A DNA stretch of 64,000 nucleotides from Clostridium sp. Marseille-P299. Its GTDB lineage: Bacteria; Bacillota; Clostridia; Lachnospirales; Lachnospiraceae. Under the pieces are notes generated by a model. That model was not told the origin of the DNA and searched no databases. It worked only from the letters and a program-made list of their open reading frames with translations. Of the stretch, positions 27,266 to 36,154 are shown in pieces. The number at the start of each line of letters is the position of its first letter. Position 1 is the first letter of the stretch. The position numbers were made by a program, and so were the translations under genes. The stretch is taken from positions 62,001 to 126,000 of the forward strand of contig NZ_FJVE01000004.1 in the NCBI RefSeq assembly GCF_900078195.1, read 5' to 3'.

Positions 27266-28321
27266 TTAGAACAATCTTCTCTCAATTGCCGCTTGGTCTT
27301 GCGCAAAATGCATTGCCTTTTCGGAGTCTATCATTTTACTTATATACAAGTGATATATCGCTTCATCCATCGTCTGCATTCCAAACTTTTTATTGGTTTG
27401 AATAATCGATGTAATCTGGTGCGCTTTGGCTTCCCTAATTAGATTTCGGATTGCAGAATTTACATGCATTACTTCAAAAGCTGCAACTCTACCTAGTCCA
27501 TCTGATGACGGAATTAACTGTTGTGAGATTACTGCCTCTAATACAGAAGCTAATTGAATTCGAATCTGCTGCTGTTGGTGCGGTGGAAATACATCTATCA
27601 TACGATCCACAGTATTTGCTGCACCAATGGTATGTAAGGTCGAGAACACAAGATGCCCGGTTTCTGCTGCAGTGATTGCTATTGCTATTGTTTCCAAATC
27701 CCTCATCTCGCCTACTAAGATTACATCTGGGTCTTCCCTTAGGGCTGCTCTTAATGCATCTTGATAAGAATCGGTATCTAATCCAATCTCTCTTTGATTC
27801 ACTATGGATTTTTTATGTTGATGCAAATATTCAATCGGATCTTCTAGGGTAATAATGTGTGAATTACTATTTGTATTGATCACGTCAATTAGCGATGCTA
27901 ACGTGGTAGACTTACCACTTCCCGTTGGACCTGTTACCAAAACTAAGCCTCTTTTTTTCTTTGTTAATTCTAAAACAGACTCCGGAATTCCTAATGTCTT
28001 TGGATGTGGAATCACTGTACCAACCAAACGAATTGCAGCCGCATAGGAACCTCTTTGTTTAAATACATTCACCCGATATCTACCTAGATTAGGGATGGAA
28101 TAGGAAAAATCAATTTCTCCGTTCTTCTCTAATTTTTGCTTCAATTGATCCGTTAACATAGGCCAAATGATACGATTCGTGTCACTTGGCAATAACTTAT
28201 TTTCTCCTAGACTTACTAAAATGCCATGAACTCTACATTTCGGTGGAATTCCCACTGTAATGTGTAAGTCAGAGGCCCCTTTTCCTTTTGCTAACAATAA
28301 CAATTCTTCTATGGTAAACAT
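27266..28321 (-). CDS. pilT: type IV pilus retraction ATPase
   Basis: A 351-residue hexameric ATPase that powers pilus retraction and twitching. It has Walker A GPTGSGKSTTLA, the Asp box, Walker B DVILVGEMRDLETI, the His box STLHT, and the C-terminal AIRNLIRE motif needed for retraction. The ATG at 28321 (MFTIEELL) follows GGAG eight bases upstream; an upstream TTG at 28354 would overlap pilB and is less likely. It lies 22 bp after pilB. Confidence 0.94.
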   Translation of the reverse strand: MFTIEELLLLAKGKGASDLHITVGIPPKCRVHGILVSLGENKLLPSDTNRIIWPMLTDQLKQKLEKNGEIDFSYSIPNLGRYRVNVFKQRGSYAAAIRLVGTVIPHPKTLGIPESVLELTKKKRGLVLVTGPTGSGKSTTLASLIDVINTNSNSHIITLEDPIEYLHQHKKSIVNQREIGLDTDSYQDALRAALREDPDVILVGEMRDLETIAIAITAAETGHLVFSTLHTIGAANTVDRMIDVFPPHQQQQIRIQLASVLEAVISQQLIPSSDGLGRVAAFEVMHVNSAIRNLIREAKAHQITSIIQTNKKFGMQTMDEAIYHLYISKMIDSEKAMHFAQDQAAIERRLF

Positions 28322-28343
28322 AGCTTCACTCCGCTTCTTATGG

Positions 28344-30041
28344 TTATTTATCAAAAGCTATCTTTTTCATCTCCTCCATTGAGGTGATTCCATCTAATAC
28401 AAGCTTAGTAGCACTCATTTGCAACGTATTCATTCCCTCTTTTAAGGCCATTTCTCTTATTTGATTCGAACTTCCATTTCGACTGATAATTTCCTTAATA
28501 CTTGATGTAATCGGCATTATCTCATAGACACCAATTCGTCCATAATAGCCAGTATTATTACAAATATGACAACCACAAGGTTCATAAATGACAATTTCAT
28601 CTTCTTTGTCCACGCCTAATAAGTCCTGCTCAATCTTACTTGTCACATGTTTTATTTTACAGGTATTACATAGGCGTCTGACTAAGCGTTGTGCAATTAC
28701 TCCAACGGTGGCATCGGCAATCAGATACGATTCAATTCCCATGTCTTCAAGCCTTGTAATCGTACTCGCAGCACTATTGGTGTGAACCGTACTAACAACA
28801 AGATGCCCTGTAATTGAGGCTCTGACTGCTATTTCAGCCGTTTCTAGATCACGTATTTCACCAATCATAATAATGTCTGGGTCTTGCCGTAAAATAGAAC
28901 GTAATGCCGTGGAAAAAGTCACCTCAGCTTTCGGATTCACTTGAACCTGGTTAATTCCATCAATATTGGCTTCCACTGGGTCTTCCACTGTCACTATATT
29001 TACTTCCTGTGTATTTAACTCACTTAATGCAGTATATAAAGTCGTGGATTTACCACTCCCCGTAGGACCCGTAACTAAAATCATTCCATGGGGATGCTTT
29101 AAAATCGTATCGAATTTTTGCATCTCTTCATCCGTAAATCCCAGATCTTTCTTTGCCTTTGTTAAGCCTTTCTTCGAAGTAATACGCATTACTATTTTCT
29201 CGCCAAACACCGTCGGTAAAATAGAAACTCGAATATCAAACTCTTCTCTATCTACATTAATTGTGATACGTCCATCCTGCGGCTTTCTCTTCTCTGAAAT
29301 GTCCATATCCCCAATGATCTTAATTCGAGCAACCATCGCTGGTAATATATTGATTTCATAATTCATGACTTCCGATAAAATACCATCGACTCGGTAACGG
29401 ACCCTTATGGTCTTTTCGAATGGCTCTATATGTATATCACTGGCTCTTTGCCGGACCGCTTGTTCAATAATTGCTTTTACTAGGAAAACAATCGGAGAAT
29501 TGTTAATATCATCACCAACTAAATCCTCCTCTTTCCCTTTATTCTGATTTTCCTTTTCCTTGGTATAACGTTCTGCTACTGCCTTGGCTTCTGCATTTCC
29601 ATAATATTTATCAATGGCTATGGCGATTTCTTTGGGTGTCGCTACCGTAGGCTCAATTTTAAGGTTTGTGATAATTGCTAGGTCATCAATTGCAATAATA
29701 TCAAGGGGGTCTGCCATAGCAACTCGAAGAACGTTGGGATTCGTTTTATGAAACTCAAATGGCATAAACATATATTTACGAAGTATTTGCTCATTTACTA
29801 ACTTTAAAATCTCTGAATCAATCACAATGCCAGCTAATTGGATTCGCTCAACCTTTAATTGTTTTTCCAAAACTTTTGCAATGGTTATTTCATCGATAAG
29901 GCCTAAATCTACTAGGGTTTCACCAAGTTTTAGCTTCCTTTTTTTTTGCTCTTTAAGTGCATATTGTAATTGTTCCTCTGTAATTAGTCTTTCTTCAACA
30001 AGCATGTCTCCCATACGTTTTCTATTACTATTAAAGTCCAT
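28344..30041 (-). CDS. pilB: type IV pilus assembly ATPase
   Basis: The extension motor of the pilus, first gene of the operon. The 565-residue protein has an N-terminal MshEN-type domain (about 1-150), which in related proteins can bind c-di-GMP, then the GspE ATPase with GPTGSGKSTTLYTAL, Walker B IIMIGEIRDLETAE and a tetracysteine zinc motif (CNTC ... CGCHIC). I start it at ATG 30041, six bases after GGAG; an ATG four codons upstream (30053) has no ribosome binding site. Confidence 0.94.
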   Translation of the reverse strand: MDFNSNRKRMGDMLVEERLITEEQLQYALKEQKKRKLKLGETLVDLGLIDEITIAKVLEKQLKVERIQLAGIVIDSEILKLVNEQILRKYMFMPFEFHKTNPNVLRVAMADPLDIIAIDDLAIITNLKIEPTVATPKEIAIAIDKYYGNAEAKAVAERYTKEKENQNKGKEEDLVGDDINNSPIVFLVKAIIEQAVRQRASDIHIEPFEKTIRVRYRVDGILSEVMNYEINILPAMVARIKIIGDMDISEKRKPQDGRITINVDREEFDIRVSILPTVFGEKIVMRITSKKGLTKAKKDLGFTDEEMQKFDTILKHPHGMILVTGPTGSGKSTTLYTALSELNTQEVNIVTVEDPVEANIDGINQVQVNPKAEVTFSTALRSILRQDPDIIMIGEIRDLETAEIAVRASITGHLVVSTVHTNSAASTITRLEDMGIESYLIADATVGVIAQRLVRRLCNTCKIKHVTSKIEQDLLGVDKEDEIVIYEPCGCHICNNTGYYGRIGVYEIMPITSSIKEIISRNGSSNQIREMALKEGMNTLQMSATKLVLDGITSMEEMKKIAFDK

Positions 30042-30169
30042 GCTATACTCCATTCTATTTTCTTTATGTATGATGATTTGAACTACGAATTATATAAAAT
30101 ATTAAATCAAATACTATGTTATATTTTGTATGAATTATACTTTTTTTAACATATATGTAGAAAATAAAT

Positions 30170-30204
30170 GCAACTAACGTAAGTTTTCCACTTATTTTAG
30201 TTGC
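30170..30204 (-). promoter_or_regulatory. terminator-like hairpin in the long pil operon leader
   Basis: On the transcribed strand GCAACTAA pairs with TTAGTTGC and an inner TAAGT with ACTTA, with a 5-nt loop; ATTTATTTTCT follows. It lies about 130 nt upstream of pilB and 150 nt downstream of the predicted start site, where a riboswitch or attenuator terminator would be. Confidence 0.5.
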
Positions 30205-30360
30205 TATAAAACTAGCTTAGAATTAATATCTTTCTCTGAACTCATACCTATCTTTAGTCTAAATCTATTTACTATCTACTTATATGCACCTTATGATGTT
30301 CAAAAACCTATTTATATAATAGGACTTTAGTTTCTAGACTAGTAAATTTTTACTATTTTC

Positions 30361-30388
30361 ATTATAACTCTTTTCTAAATTTTGTCAA
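30361..30388 (-). promoter_or_regulatory. promoter of the type IV pilus operon
   Basis: On the minus strand TTGACA (30383-30388) and TATAAT (30361-30366) are perfect consensus hexamers separated by 16 bp. Transcription would start near 30354, giving pilB a leader of about 310 nt. Confidence 0.8.
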
Positions 30389-30540
30389 TCCGTTTCTAAT
30401 TATAGAATATATTAAGTTATTGGTTTCTCTTTTGAATTATTTTGTAAAATTCTATATCTCAGATATACTCTTATTCTACATTTTTATTTAAATTTTAGAT
30501 GATAATTTCAAAAGCTGCTTTTGTAACTGAAAGAGTCAAT

Positions 30541-30597
30541 CCCATAAAGAAAGATCCATCCCACAAAGATAAATCCATCCTACAAAGATAAATCCAT
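30541..30597. repeat. three tandem 19-bp repeats
   Basis: Units CCCATAAAGAAAGATCCAT (30541-30559), CCCACAAAGATAAATCCAT (30560-30578) and CCTACAAAGATAAATCCAT (30579-30597) are head to tail, upstream of both divergent promoters. No function is apparent. Confidence 0.85.
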
Positions 30598-30641
30598 CTC
30601 TTACACAAACATGCCAAAATCCATAAAATTAGCGCTATTGA

Positions 30642-30670
30642 TTGATTTTTCAAACCACAAGAACTATAAT
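30642..30670 (+). promoter_or_regulatory. promoter of the ABC exporter genes
   Basis: TTGATT (30642-30647) and TATAAT (30665-30670) are separated by 17 bp. The predicted start is near 30677, so the cre site at 30679-30692 lies right at and after it. The leader to 30794 also contains a 7-bp inverted repeat (CGTATTA at 30739, TAATACG at 30756). Confidence 0.8.
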
Positions 30671-30678
30671 AAACTTAA

Positions 30679-30692
30679 TGTAAGCGCTTACA
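30679..30692 (+). promoter_or_regulatory. catabolite-responsive element (CcpA operator)
   Basis: TGTAAGCGCTTACA is a perfect 14-bp palindrome and matches the cre consensus TGWAARCGYTWNCW at every position. Overlapping the transcription start region, it predicts repression by CcpA (or another LacI-family regulator) when preferred sugars are present. Confidence 0.82.
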
Positions 30693-30793
30693 ATGCTCTT
30701 ATTTCATATAATACAATTAAAATCTACACTATTTTGTCCGTATTAAATCATAACATAATACGCTCAACAGCATGACATGAATGGAGACAGATT

Positions 30794-32527
30794 ATGCTTA
30801 GACAATTTTTTAAGTACACGAAAAACTACAAAAAAGAGTGGTGTATCGGATATATTTGCTGTGTTTTAGAATCCGTTTTTGAAATAATGATACCTACCCT
30901 TATGTCAAAAATCATTGATATTGGAGTTGGCAACAAAGACTATCAGTACATATTTAAAATAGGATTTATTATTTTATTATTATCCATATTTTCTTTCATT
31001 TTCGGTAGAGGCTGCAGCAACAACTTTTCGAAGTTTGGTAACGGTTTTGCCGCTGAAATTCGAGATGCTGAATATGTGAAAATTCAGTCCTTTGCATTCT
31101 CTAATATGGATCATTTTACAACCCCATCCCTAATTACTAGATTAACTTCTGATGTAACTGTCGTTCAAAACGCTATTACACCTGGTGTTCGTTCCATTTT
31201 TAGAGCTCCTATTATGCTAATCTCAGGAGTTATTATGGCTACTTTAATGAGTAAAGAATTGGCGATCGTATTCTTTGTGGCGGTTCCAATTTTATTTGTA
31301 TTACTCTACCTAATCGTTAAAAGCCTACCTCCTATTTATCATAAAATGCAAAGAACCCTTGATGTTTTAAATCGCGTCACTCAAGAGAATTTAACAGCAA
31401 TACGAGTTGTAAAAGCTTATGCTAGAGAAGATTATGAAGCAGCGAAGTTTGAAGCCGTTAACCAGGACCTTAAAGAAGTTTCAACCTTAGCTTATAGTAT
31501 TTCCATGCTGAATTCTCCAGCAATGCAACTTGTTATGTATGGAACAATAATTTCCCTTGTTTGGTTTGGTGGAAACCTTGTTATTTCAGAACACTTAATG
31601 GTAGGACAGTTAACTGGATTTTTAAGCTATGTACTTCAAATACTTAATTCCTTAATGATGATTTCTGCCGTATTTATAAATCTTACAAAGGCAATGGAAT
31701 CCTTTCATCGTATTAGCGAAGTTTTAAATGAAGAAGTAGAACTACTAGATGAAGGTGACCCTAACAATCATATTAATAAGGGCTCTGTAAGAATGGAGAA
31801 TGTCTTCTTTAAATATAGCAAGGACGCAAAAGAATATGTTCTTGAAGATATTAACTTTTCCATCCGTGCAGGTGAAACAATAGGTATACTTGGTGGAACT
31901 GGTGCTTCAAAAACATCGTTGGTTCAATTGATTCCAAGGCTTTATGATGCAACAAAAGGTACTATTTATATCGATGATATCCCTGTAAAAGATTATACTT
32001 TAGATCATTTAAGAGATTGTGTTGGAATGGTGCTTCAAAAGAACTCCTTATTTAGCGGGACAATTGCTGAGAACCTAAGATGGGGAAATGAAACTGCAAC
32101 CCTTGATGAACTGAAACGAGTATGCGATATTGCTTGTGCCAGCGAATTTATAGAACAAAAAGATGACGGATATGAATCCTATGTAGATGAAGGTGGTAAC
32201 AACTTTTCCGGTGGACAAAAGCAAAGACTTTGTATTGCGCGAACCTTACTTAAAAATCCTAAGATTTTAATTTTTGATGATTCCACCTCTGCCCTTGATA
32301 TGAATACAGAGAAAACACTTTATGAGAATTTAAAAACTTATTATCCTGACATAACCAAGATTATCATTGCACAACGTATCTCATCTGTCTCTCATGCAGA
32401 TAAAATAATCATTTTAAATGATGGTATGATTGATGAGATTGGTAGTCCAGAGGAGTTGCTTTCTCATAATAAAATATATCAGGAAATCTACTATTCACAA
32501 CAAAAAGGAGGTGTCTTAAATGACTAA
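30794..32527 (+). CDS. ABC exporter half-transporter, degenerate-site subunit
   Basis: A 577-residue type IV ABC exporter half: six transmembrane helices (about 1-310) fused to an ATPase domain. The nucleotide-binding site is non-canonical: Walker A is GGTGASKTSL (Ser for the last Gly), Walker B ends FDDSTSALD (Asp for the catalytic Glu), and the switch histidine is Gln (IIIAQRISS). The ABC signature FSGGQKQRL is intact. This is the pattern of the degenerate partner in heterodimeric exporters such as BmrC or TM287. It overlaps the next gene by 8 bp. The substrate (drug, lipid or peptide) is unknown. Confidence 0.9.
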   Translation: MLRQFFKYTKNYKKEWCIGYICCVLESVFEIMIPTLMSKIIDIGVGNKDYQYIFKIGFIILLLSIFSFIFGRGCSNNFSKFGNGFAAEIRDAEYVKIQSFAFSNMDHFTTPSLITRLTSDVTVVQNAITPGVRSIFRAPIMLISGVIMATLMSKELAIVFFVAVPILFVLLYLIVKSLPPIYHKMQRTLDVLNRVTQENLTAIRVVKAYAREDYEAAKFEAVNQDLKEVSTLAYSISMLNSPAMQLVMYGTIISLVWFGGNLVISEHLMVGQLTGFLSYVLQILNSLMMISAVFINLTKAMESFHRISEVLNEEVELLDEGDPNNHINKGSVRMENVFFKYSKDAKEYVLEDINFSIRAGETIGILGGTGASKTSLVQLIPRLYDATKGTIYIDDIPVKDYTLDHLRDCVGMVLQKNSLFSGTIAENLRWGNETATLDELKRVCDIACASEFIEQKDDGYESYVDEGGNNFSGGQKQRLCIARTLLKNPKILIFDDSTSALDMNTEKTLYENLKTYYPDITKIIIAQRISSVSHADKIIILNDGMIDEIGSPEELLSHNKIYQEIYYSQQKGGVLND

Positions 32528-34361
32528 ATCTCCGAAGGAAAAAAACATGTTTGTAATCTTAAAAAGACTAGGAAAATATTTGAAGCCAAATAAATATTTC
32601 TTATTTCTCGTCGTTATTTTATCAGGGATTAGTGGTCTTGTTGGCGTCATTGGCTCTTACCTTTTACGACCTATTATAAATAATTACATTATTCCTGGTG
32701 ATGTAAAAGGATTACTTTCTGCTGTAATTGTGCTGATTATATTATATTTATCAGGTACAGTTGCTACCTTATTTTGTAATCAAATCATGGTGAGAATTAC
32801 GCAAAAGGTTATATTTGAACTTAGAAAAGATTTATATCATCACGTGGACTTACTTCCACTCTCCTATTTTGATGGGAATAGTGATGGTAACTTAATGAGC
32901 CATTTTACAAATGATATTGATACCATTGAAAATGCTCTAAATACATGTTTTACTCTGATGGCTCAAAGCTTTATTACCGTTGTAGGTTCGGCCATTATGA
33001 TGTTTGTATTAAATGTTCCTTTAACATTTTTCACCCTTATTTGTATTGCGGTTATTGTAGGTATTGTTAATTATAATGGTAAAATATCAAGAATTTACTC
33101 CAATAAAAGACAAAAATCCACTGGTAATCTCAATGGTTTTATCCGAGAAATGATTGAAGGTCAAAAAGTTGAAAAGGTATTTCGACATGAAGCAAAAAAC
33201 CTAAAAGCCTTTCGAGTTCATAACGAGGAGTTAAGAGTAGCTTCTACAAAAGCTTTTACTTATTCTAGTATTATGACACCAATGGTTGTTAGTATTGGAT
33301 TTATAAATTATACGTTTACTGCTTGTGTTGGTGGTGTTATGGTTTTACAAAACTTATTAGATCTTGGTACACTTGCTTCTTATTTGGTATTTGTAAGACA
33401 ATTTTCAGCGCCAGTGAATCAGTTTACGCAGCAAATTAATCTTTTCCTTGCAGGTATTTCAGGTGCAGAGCGTATATTTAATCTTTTTGATATGGAGCGC
33501 GAGGTAGATGAGGGCACTGTAACACTTTGCAATGCAACCCTTGATTCAAATGGTGACCTTGTAAAATCAGATGAGTATACGGGTAGTTTTGGATGGAATG
33601 TCCCTGGAAACAATAAGTTGATACCAGTTAAAGGAGACGTTCGATTCTATGATGTGGAATTTTCCTATGATTCCAATAAGAAGATTTTAAATAAGATAAA
33701 CCTTTATGCAAAACCTGGACAAAAAATTGCTTTTGTTGGTTCTACCGGAGCTGGTAAAACCACGATCATTAATTTAATCAATCGGTTTTATGATATTCAG
33801 GGTGGTCAAATCACCTATGATGGAATCGATATTAAGGATATTAAGAAAGAAGATTTGCGAAAATCTTTGTCATTGGTTTTACAAGATACCCATCTATTTA
33901 CGGGAACAATTACGGATAATATCCGATATGGTAATTTAAATGCTACGGATGAGGAGGTTATAGAGGCAGCTAAGCTATCCAATGCACATTCCTTTATTCG
34001 AAGACTTCCTATGGGATATGATACAATGTTAAAAAATGATGGCGATAATTTATCCCTCGGGCAAAGACAGTTACTTGCCATTGCTAGAGCTGCTATTGCC
34101 AATCCACCTGTTCTTATTCTTGATGAGGCGACTAGTTCTATTGATACACGTACAGAAAAGTTAGTGGAAAAAGGAATGGACGCTATTATGGAAAATAAGA
34201 CGGTATTTGTAATTGCTCATAGACTTTCTACGGTTCGTGATGCCAATGTTATTCTAGTTTTAGATCATGGTGAGATTGTAGAAAGAGGAAATCATGAAGA
34301 ATTGCTTGCTTTAAAAGGTAGATATTATGATTTATATACTGGGGCGAAGCAGTTGGCGTAG
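32520..34361 (+). CDS. ABC exporter half-transporter, catalytic-site subunit
   Basis: A 613-residue ABC exporter half, partner of the preceding gene. Its membrane domain (about 15-330) precedes an ATPase with canonical Walker A GSTGAGKTTI (about 405), Walker B LILDEATSSID (about 530) and switch His (VIAHRLSTV). Its signature is altered to LSLGQRQLL, which would face the degenerate site of the partner. A roughly 40-residue linker before the ATPase core (ATLDSNGDLVKSDEY) is longer than usual. The pair resembles BmrCD/TM287-288-type exporters. Confidence 0.91.
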   Translation: MTKSPKEKNMFVILKRLGKYLKPNKYFLFLVVILSGISGLVGVIGSYLLRPIINNYIIPGDVKGLLSAVIVLIILYLSGTVATLFCNQIMVRITQKVIFELRKDLYHHVDLLPLSYFDGNSDGNLMSHFTNDIDTIENALNTCFTLMAQSFITVVGSAIMMFVLNVPLTFFTLICIAVIVGIVNYNGKISRIYSNKRQKSTGNLNGFIREMIEGQKVEKVFRHEAKNLKAFRVHNEELRVASTKAFTYSSIMTPMVVSIGFINYTFTACVGGVMVLQNLLDLGTLASYLVFVRQFSAPVNQFTQQINLFLAGISGAERIFNLFDMEREVDEGTVTLCNATLDSNGDLVKSDEYTGSFGWNVPGNNKLIPVKGDVRFYDVEFSYDSNKKILNKINLYAKPGQKIAFVGSTGAGKTTIINLINRFYDIQGGQITYDGIDIKDIKKEDLRKSLSLVLQDTHLFTGTITDNIRYGNLNATDEEVIEAAKLSNAHSFIRRLPMGYDTMLKNDGDNLSLGQRQLLAIARAAIANPPVLILDEATSSIDTRTEKLVEKGMDAIMENKTVFVIAHRLSTVRDANVILVLDHGEIVERGNHEELLALKGRYYDLYTGAKQLA

Positions 34362-34433
34362 ATGCGTATGTCTGTAAATTGGAACTAAAAAATTATAAAA
34401 AACCCTTTTGTGGTCAAATCATTTATACATGAA

Positions 34434-34482
34434 AACCTCCAAACCGATGTAAGTTAGATACATACAGTTTGGAGGTTGTTTT
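34434..34482. terminator. bidirectional terminator
   Basis: AACCTCCAAAC (34434-34444) pairs with GTTTGGAGGTT (34467-34477), extended inside by ATGTA/TACAT. GTTTTA follows on the plus strand and TTTTC on the minus strand, so it can end both the ABC exporter genes and the convergent nucleoside-hydrolase-like gene. Confidence 0.85.
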
Positions 34483-34550
34483 ATGCTTATCTAAGATTAT
34501 CCACAATCGGAACTAAATATTTCTACCTTATCCCCAGATTACTTCTTTCA

Positions 34551-35474
34551 TCAACAGGTCTTATTCTTATTTGCAAATAAAGCTAATTTCGCATACATGT
34601 CCTCTAAAATAAGTCTTGAATCTATGCTATTATATACTCTGATTGGTCTGTTAAGATTGGTTTGTACATATGTTTGATCTTCTGTTATTAATGGTGCACA
34701 AACCCAATCAAAACAAAATCTATGTTCATATAGAATCAAACCCACAGCCGGTGAATCACCTAGTACCCATGTTTCGCCCGTCCGAAATTTATTTTTTCTT
34801 GCTGCCTCCTCAAAACTATGTTCAACTAACTGATCAAATAAATACTCACCTATTTTTCCACATGGTTGTACCTTTAACTCAAGCTCAGCCAAACTTACAG
34901 GCATCATCTCATATACATTTTTGGGAACTTGCCAAACCTCCATGTCTGATGAAAATACAACATTAGCAGCATGTACATCATTCCCTAAATTAAATTCAGG
35001 ACCTCCATTTGGGTATTTTCCTCCCCCAATCCAGATAATGATTACCTTTTTTGCTATCCTTGGTTCCATTAAATAAGCACTTGCAATATCAGTAAGAGGT
35101 CCCATAAATGTTATATATAAGGGTCTATCATCATCCTTCATAGCTTCCTCTATAATAAGTCTAGCTCCTGGAGAATCGATTGGCGTTGTCTTGTTTTCTA
35201 ATGGTCTTGGTGCCCCCTTATACAAAAGATTCTCTTTACTTATATTCATTTTATCTAAAATAATTTCTAATTCTTCATAGCTTTTTTCCATGCTATCTGA
35301 AAATCTTTTTGTTCCAAAATGAGCCGCAATAATTCCAACGTTCTCTATTTTAGGACTTAATAGGGTATGAACTACTGCAAATTGATCATCACCTTCATTT
35401 TTTGCATCGGTATTCGTAATTACCCTTACGATTTTTTCTGTTGGAACTTTGAATTTATAATCTGTGTACCTCAT
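34551..35474 (-). CDS. nucleoside hydrolase family protein (IUNH-like)
   Basis: A 307-residue protein of the inosine-uridine nucleoside hydrolase fold. The metal site appears as NTDAKNEGDDQFAVV near residue 21 (usually DTDxGxDDAxA), followed by MGPLTDIASAYLMEP, GGPEFNLGNDVHAANVVF and DSPAVGLIL, matching the other conserved blocks. It would cleave the N-glycosidic bond of a ribonucleoside, but the first motif has three extra or changed positions, so substrate and activity are uncertain. It is a single gene between terminators. Confidence 0.83.
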   Translation of the reverse strand: MRYTDYKFKVPTEKIVRVITNTDAKNEGDDQFAVVHTLLSPKIENVGIIAAHFGTKRFSDSMEKSYEELEIILDKMNISKENLLYKGAPRPLENKTTPIDSPGARLIIEEAMKDDDRPLYITFMGPLTDIASAYLMEPRIAKKVIIIWIGGGKYPNGGPEFNLGNDVHAANVVFSSDMEVWQVPKNVYEMMPVSLAELELKVQPCGKIGEYLFDQLVEHSFEEAARKNKFRTGETWVLGDSPAVGLILYEHRFCFDWVCAPLITEDQTYVQTNLNRPIRVYNSIDSRLILEDMYAKLALFANKNKTC

Positions 35475-35617
35475 ATTACACCTCCTGTGTATTTTAATCT
35501 TATCAATAGCATTATGATTTACTTTTATCTGCCGATAGGATATCCTGTACTATTATATAAACTACTCATTCGGCCCCCCATTTTTCACTTGATAGTTTAA
35601 ATCCATCTACACTATTC

Positions 35618-36019
35618 TTACTCTGAACCTTTCGCAACTCCAATCACATTCCCTGCTTCATCCGTAACATATTTCCCTTTGGTCATATCAAGAATAACAT
35701 ATTTATTCTCCCATTTATCACGAATAACCGCACACCTTCCAATTGGAACATCAAATGGACCATATTCTACTTTCCCACCTGCATCGATGATTTTACCAAT
35801 GGAATCATCCACTGAATCCACTTTAATATCGACAAACATTTGCTTTCTCTCGTTCTGTAAAACAATTTCGGTTATGTCATTTTCCATACCTAAACCGACC
35901 ATAGTTTCCTTTCGCCATAAAAGTTTCAACCCCATACAATCGCAATAATACTCAATTCCTTCGTCTAAATCAGAAACATATAATTCAATACAATCGATAT
36001 TTTTAAATATTTCCGCCAT
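35618..36019 (-). CDS. VOC family (glyoxalase/bleomycin resistance-like) protein
   Basis: A 133-residue protein with the paired beta-alpha-beta-beta-beta modules of the vicinal oxygen chelate superfamily (IDCIELYVSDLDEGIEYYCDCMGLK at the start, then GKVEYGPFDVPIGRCAVIRDKW). Such proteins bind a metal and act as lyases, isomerases or binding proteins; the substrate cannot be told. The ATG at 36019 follows GGGGGT. An extended -10 promoter (TGGTATAAT, minus strand near 36056-36064) lies upstream, and the insertion sequence begins only about 30 bp beyond it. Confidence 0.82.
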   Translation of the reverse strand: MAEIFKNIDCIELYVSDLDEGIEYYCDCMGLKLLWRKETMVGLGMENDITEIVLQNERKQMFVDIKVDSVDDSIGKIIDAGGKVEYGPFDVPIGRCAVIRDKWENKYVILDMTKGKYVTDEAGNVIGVAKGSE

Positions 36020-36099
36020 AATACCCCCTGAAATTATTAATAAAATTCTATACAAATTATACCATTCCTAATAAAAAAGCGGTAGATATCTTTGATATG

Positions 36100-36149
36100 A
36101 TCCTCCTTAAGTAGACAAGGTAAATAACCAAAATCTACTTAAGGAGGAT
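36100..36149 (+). promoter_or_regulatory. hairpin covering the transposase ribosome binding site
   Basis: ATCCTCCTTAAGTAGA (36100-36115) is a perfect inverted repeat of TCTACTTAAGGAGGAT (36134-36149). The right arm contains the AAGGAGG ribosome binding site of orfA and is followed by TTTTTC. RNA made from outside the element would hide the site, and the hairpin plus T-run could also terminate it. Confidence 0.8.
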
Positions 36150-36154
36150 TTTTC

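Larger units (their letters stand above)
30042..30793. other. divergent intergenic region between the pilus operon and the ABC exporter
   Basis: A 752-bp stretch without a gene. It holds, from left to right, a hairpin in the pil leader (30170-30204), paired segments that could close a multi-branched leader structure (30255-30261 with 30335-30341), a strong minus-strand promoter (30361-30388), a 19-bp tandem repeat (30541-30597), and the plus-strand ABC promoter with its cre site (30642-30692). Confidence 0.6.

Noticed and set aside
28966..29361. 131-residue open frame on the plus strand inside pilB
   Set aside because: Antisense to the Walker A/B core of pilB; composition and lack of a ribosome binding site mark it as a shadow frame.
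30042..30354. c-di-GMP riboswitch of class I or II in the pil leader
   Set aside because: I could not find the conserved core sequences of either class, so I report only a structured leader of unknown type.
31890..32340. ABC exporter subunit as a pseudogene because of Walker A/B and switch-His changes
   Set aside because: The changes match the known degenerate site of heterodimeric exporters and the partner gene has the complementary intact motifs.
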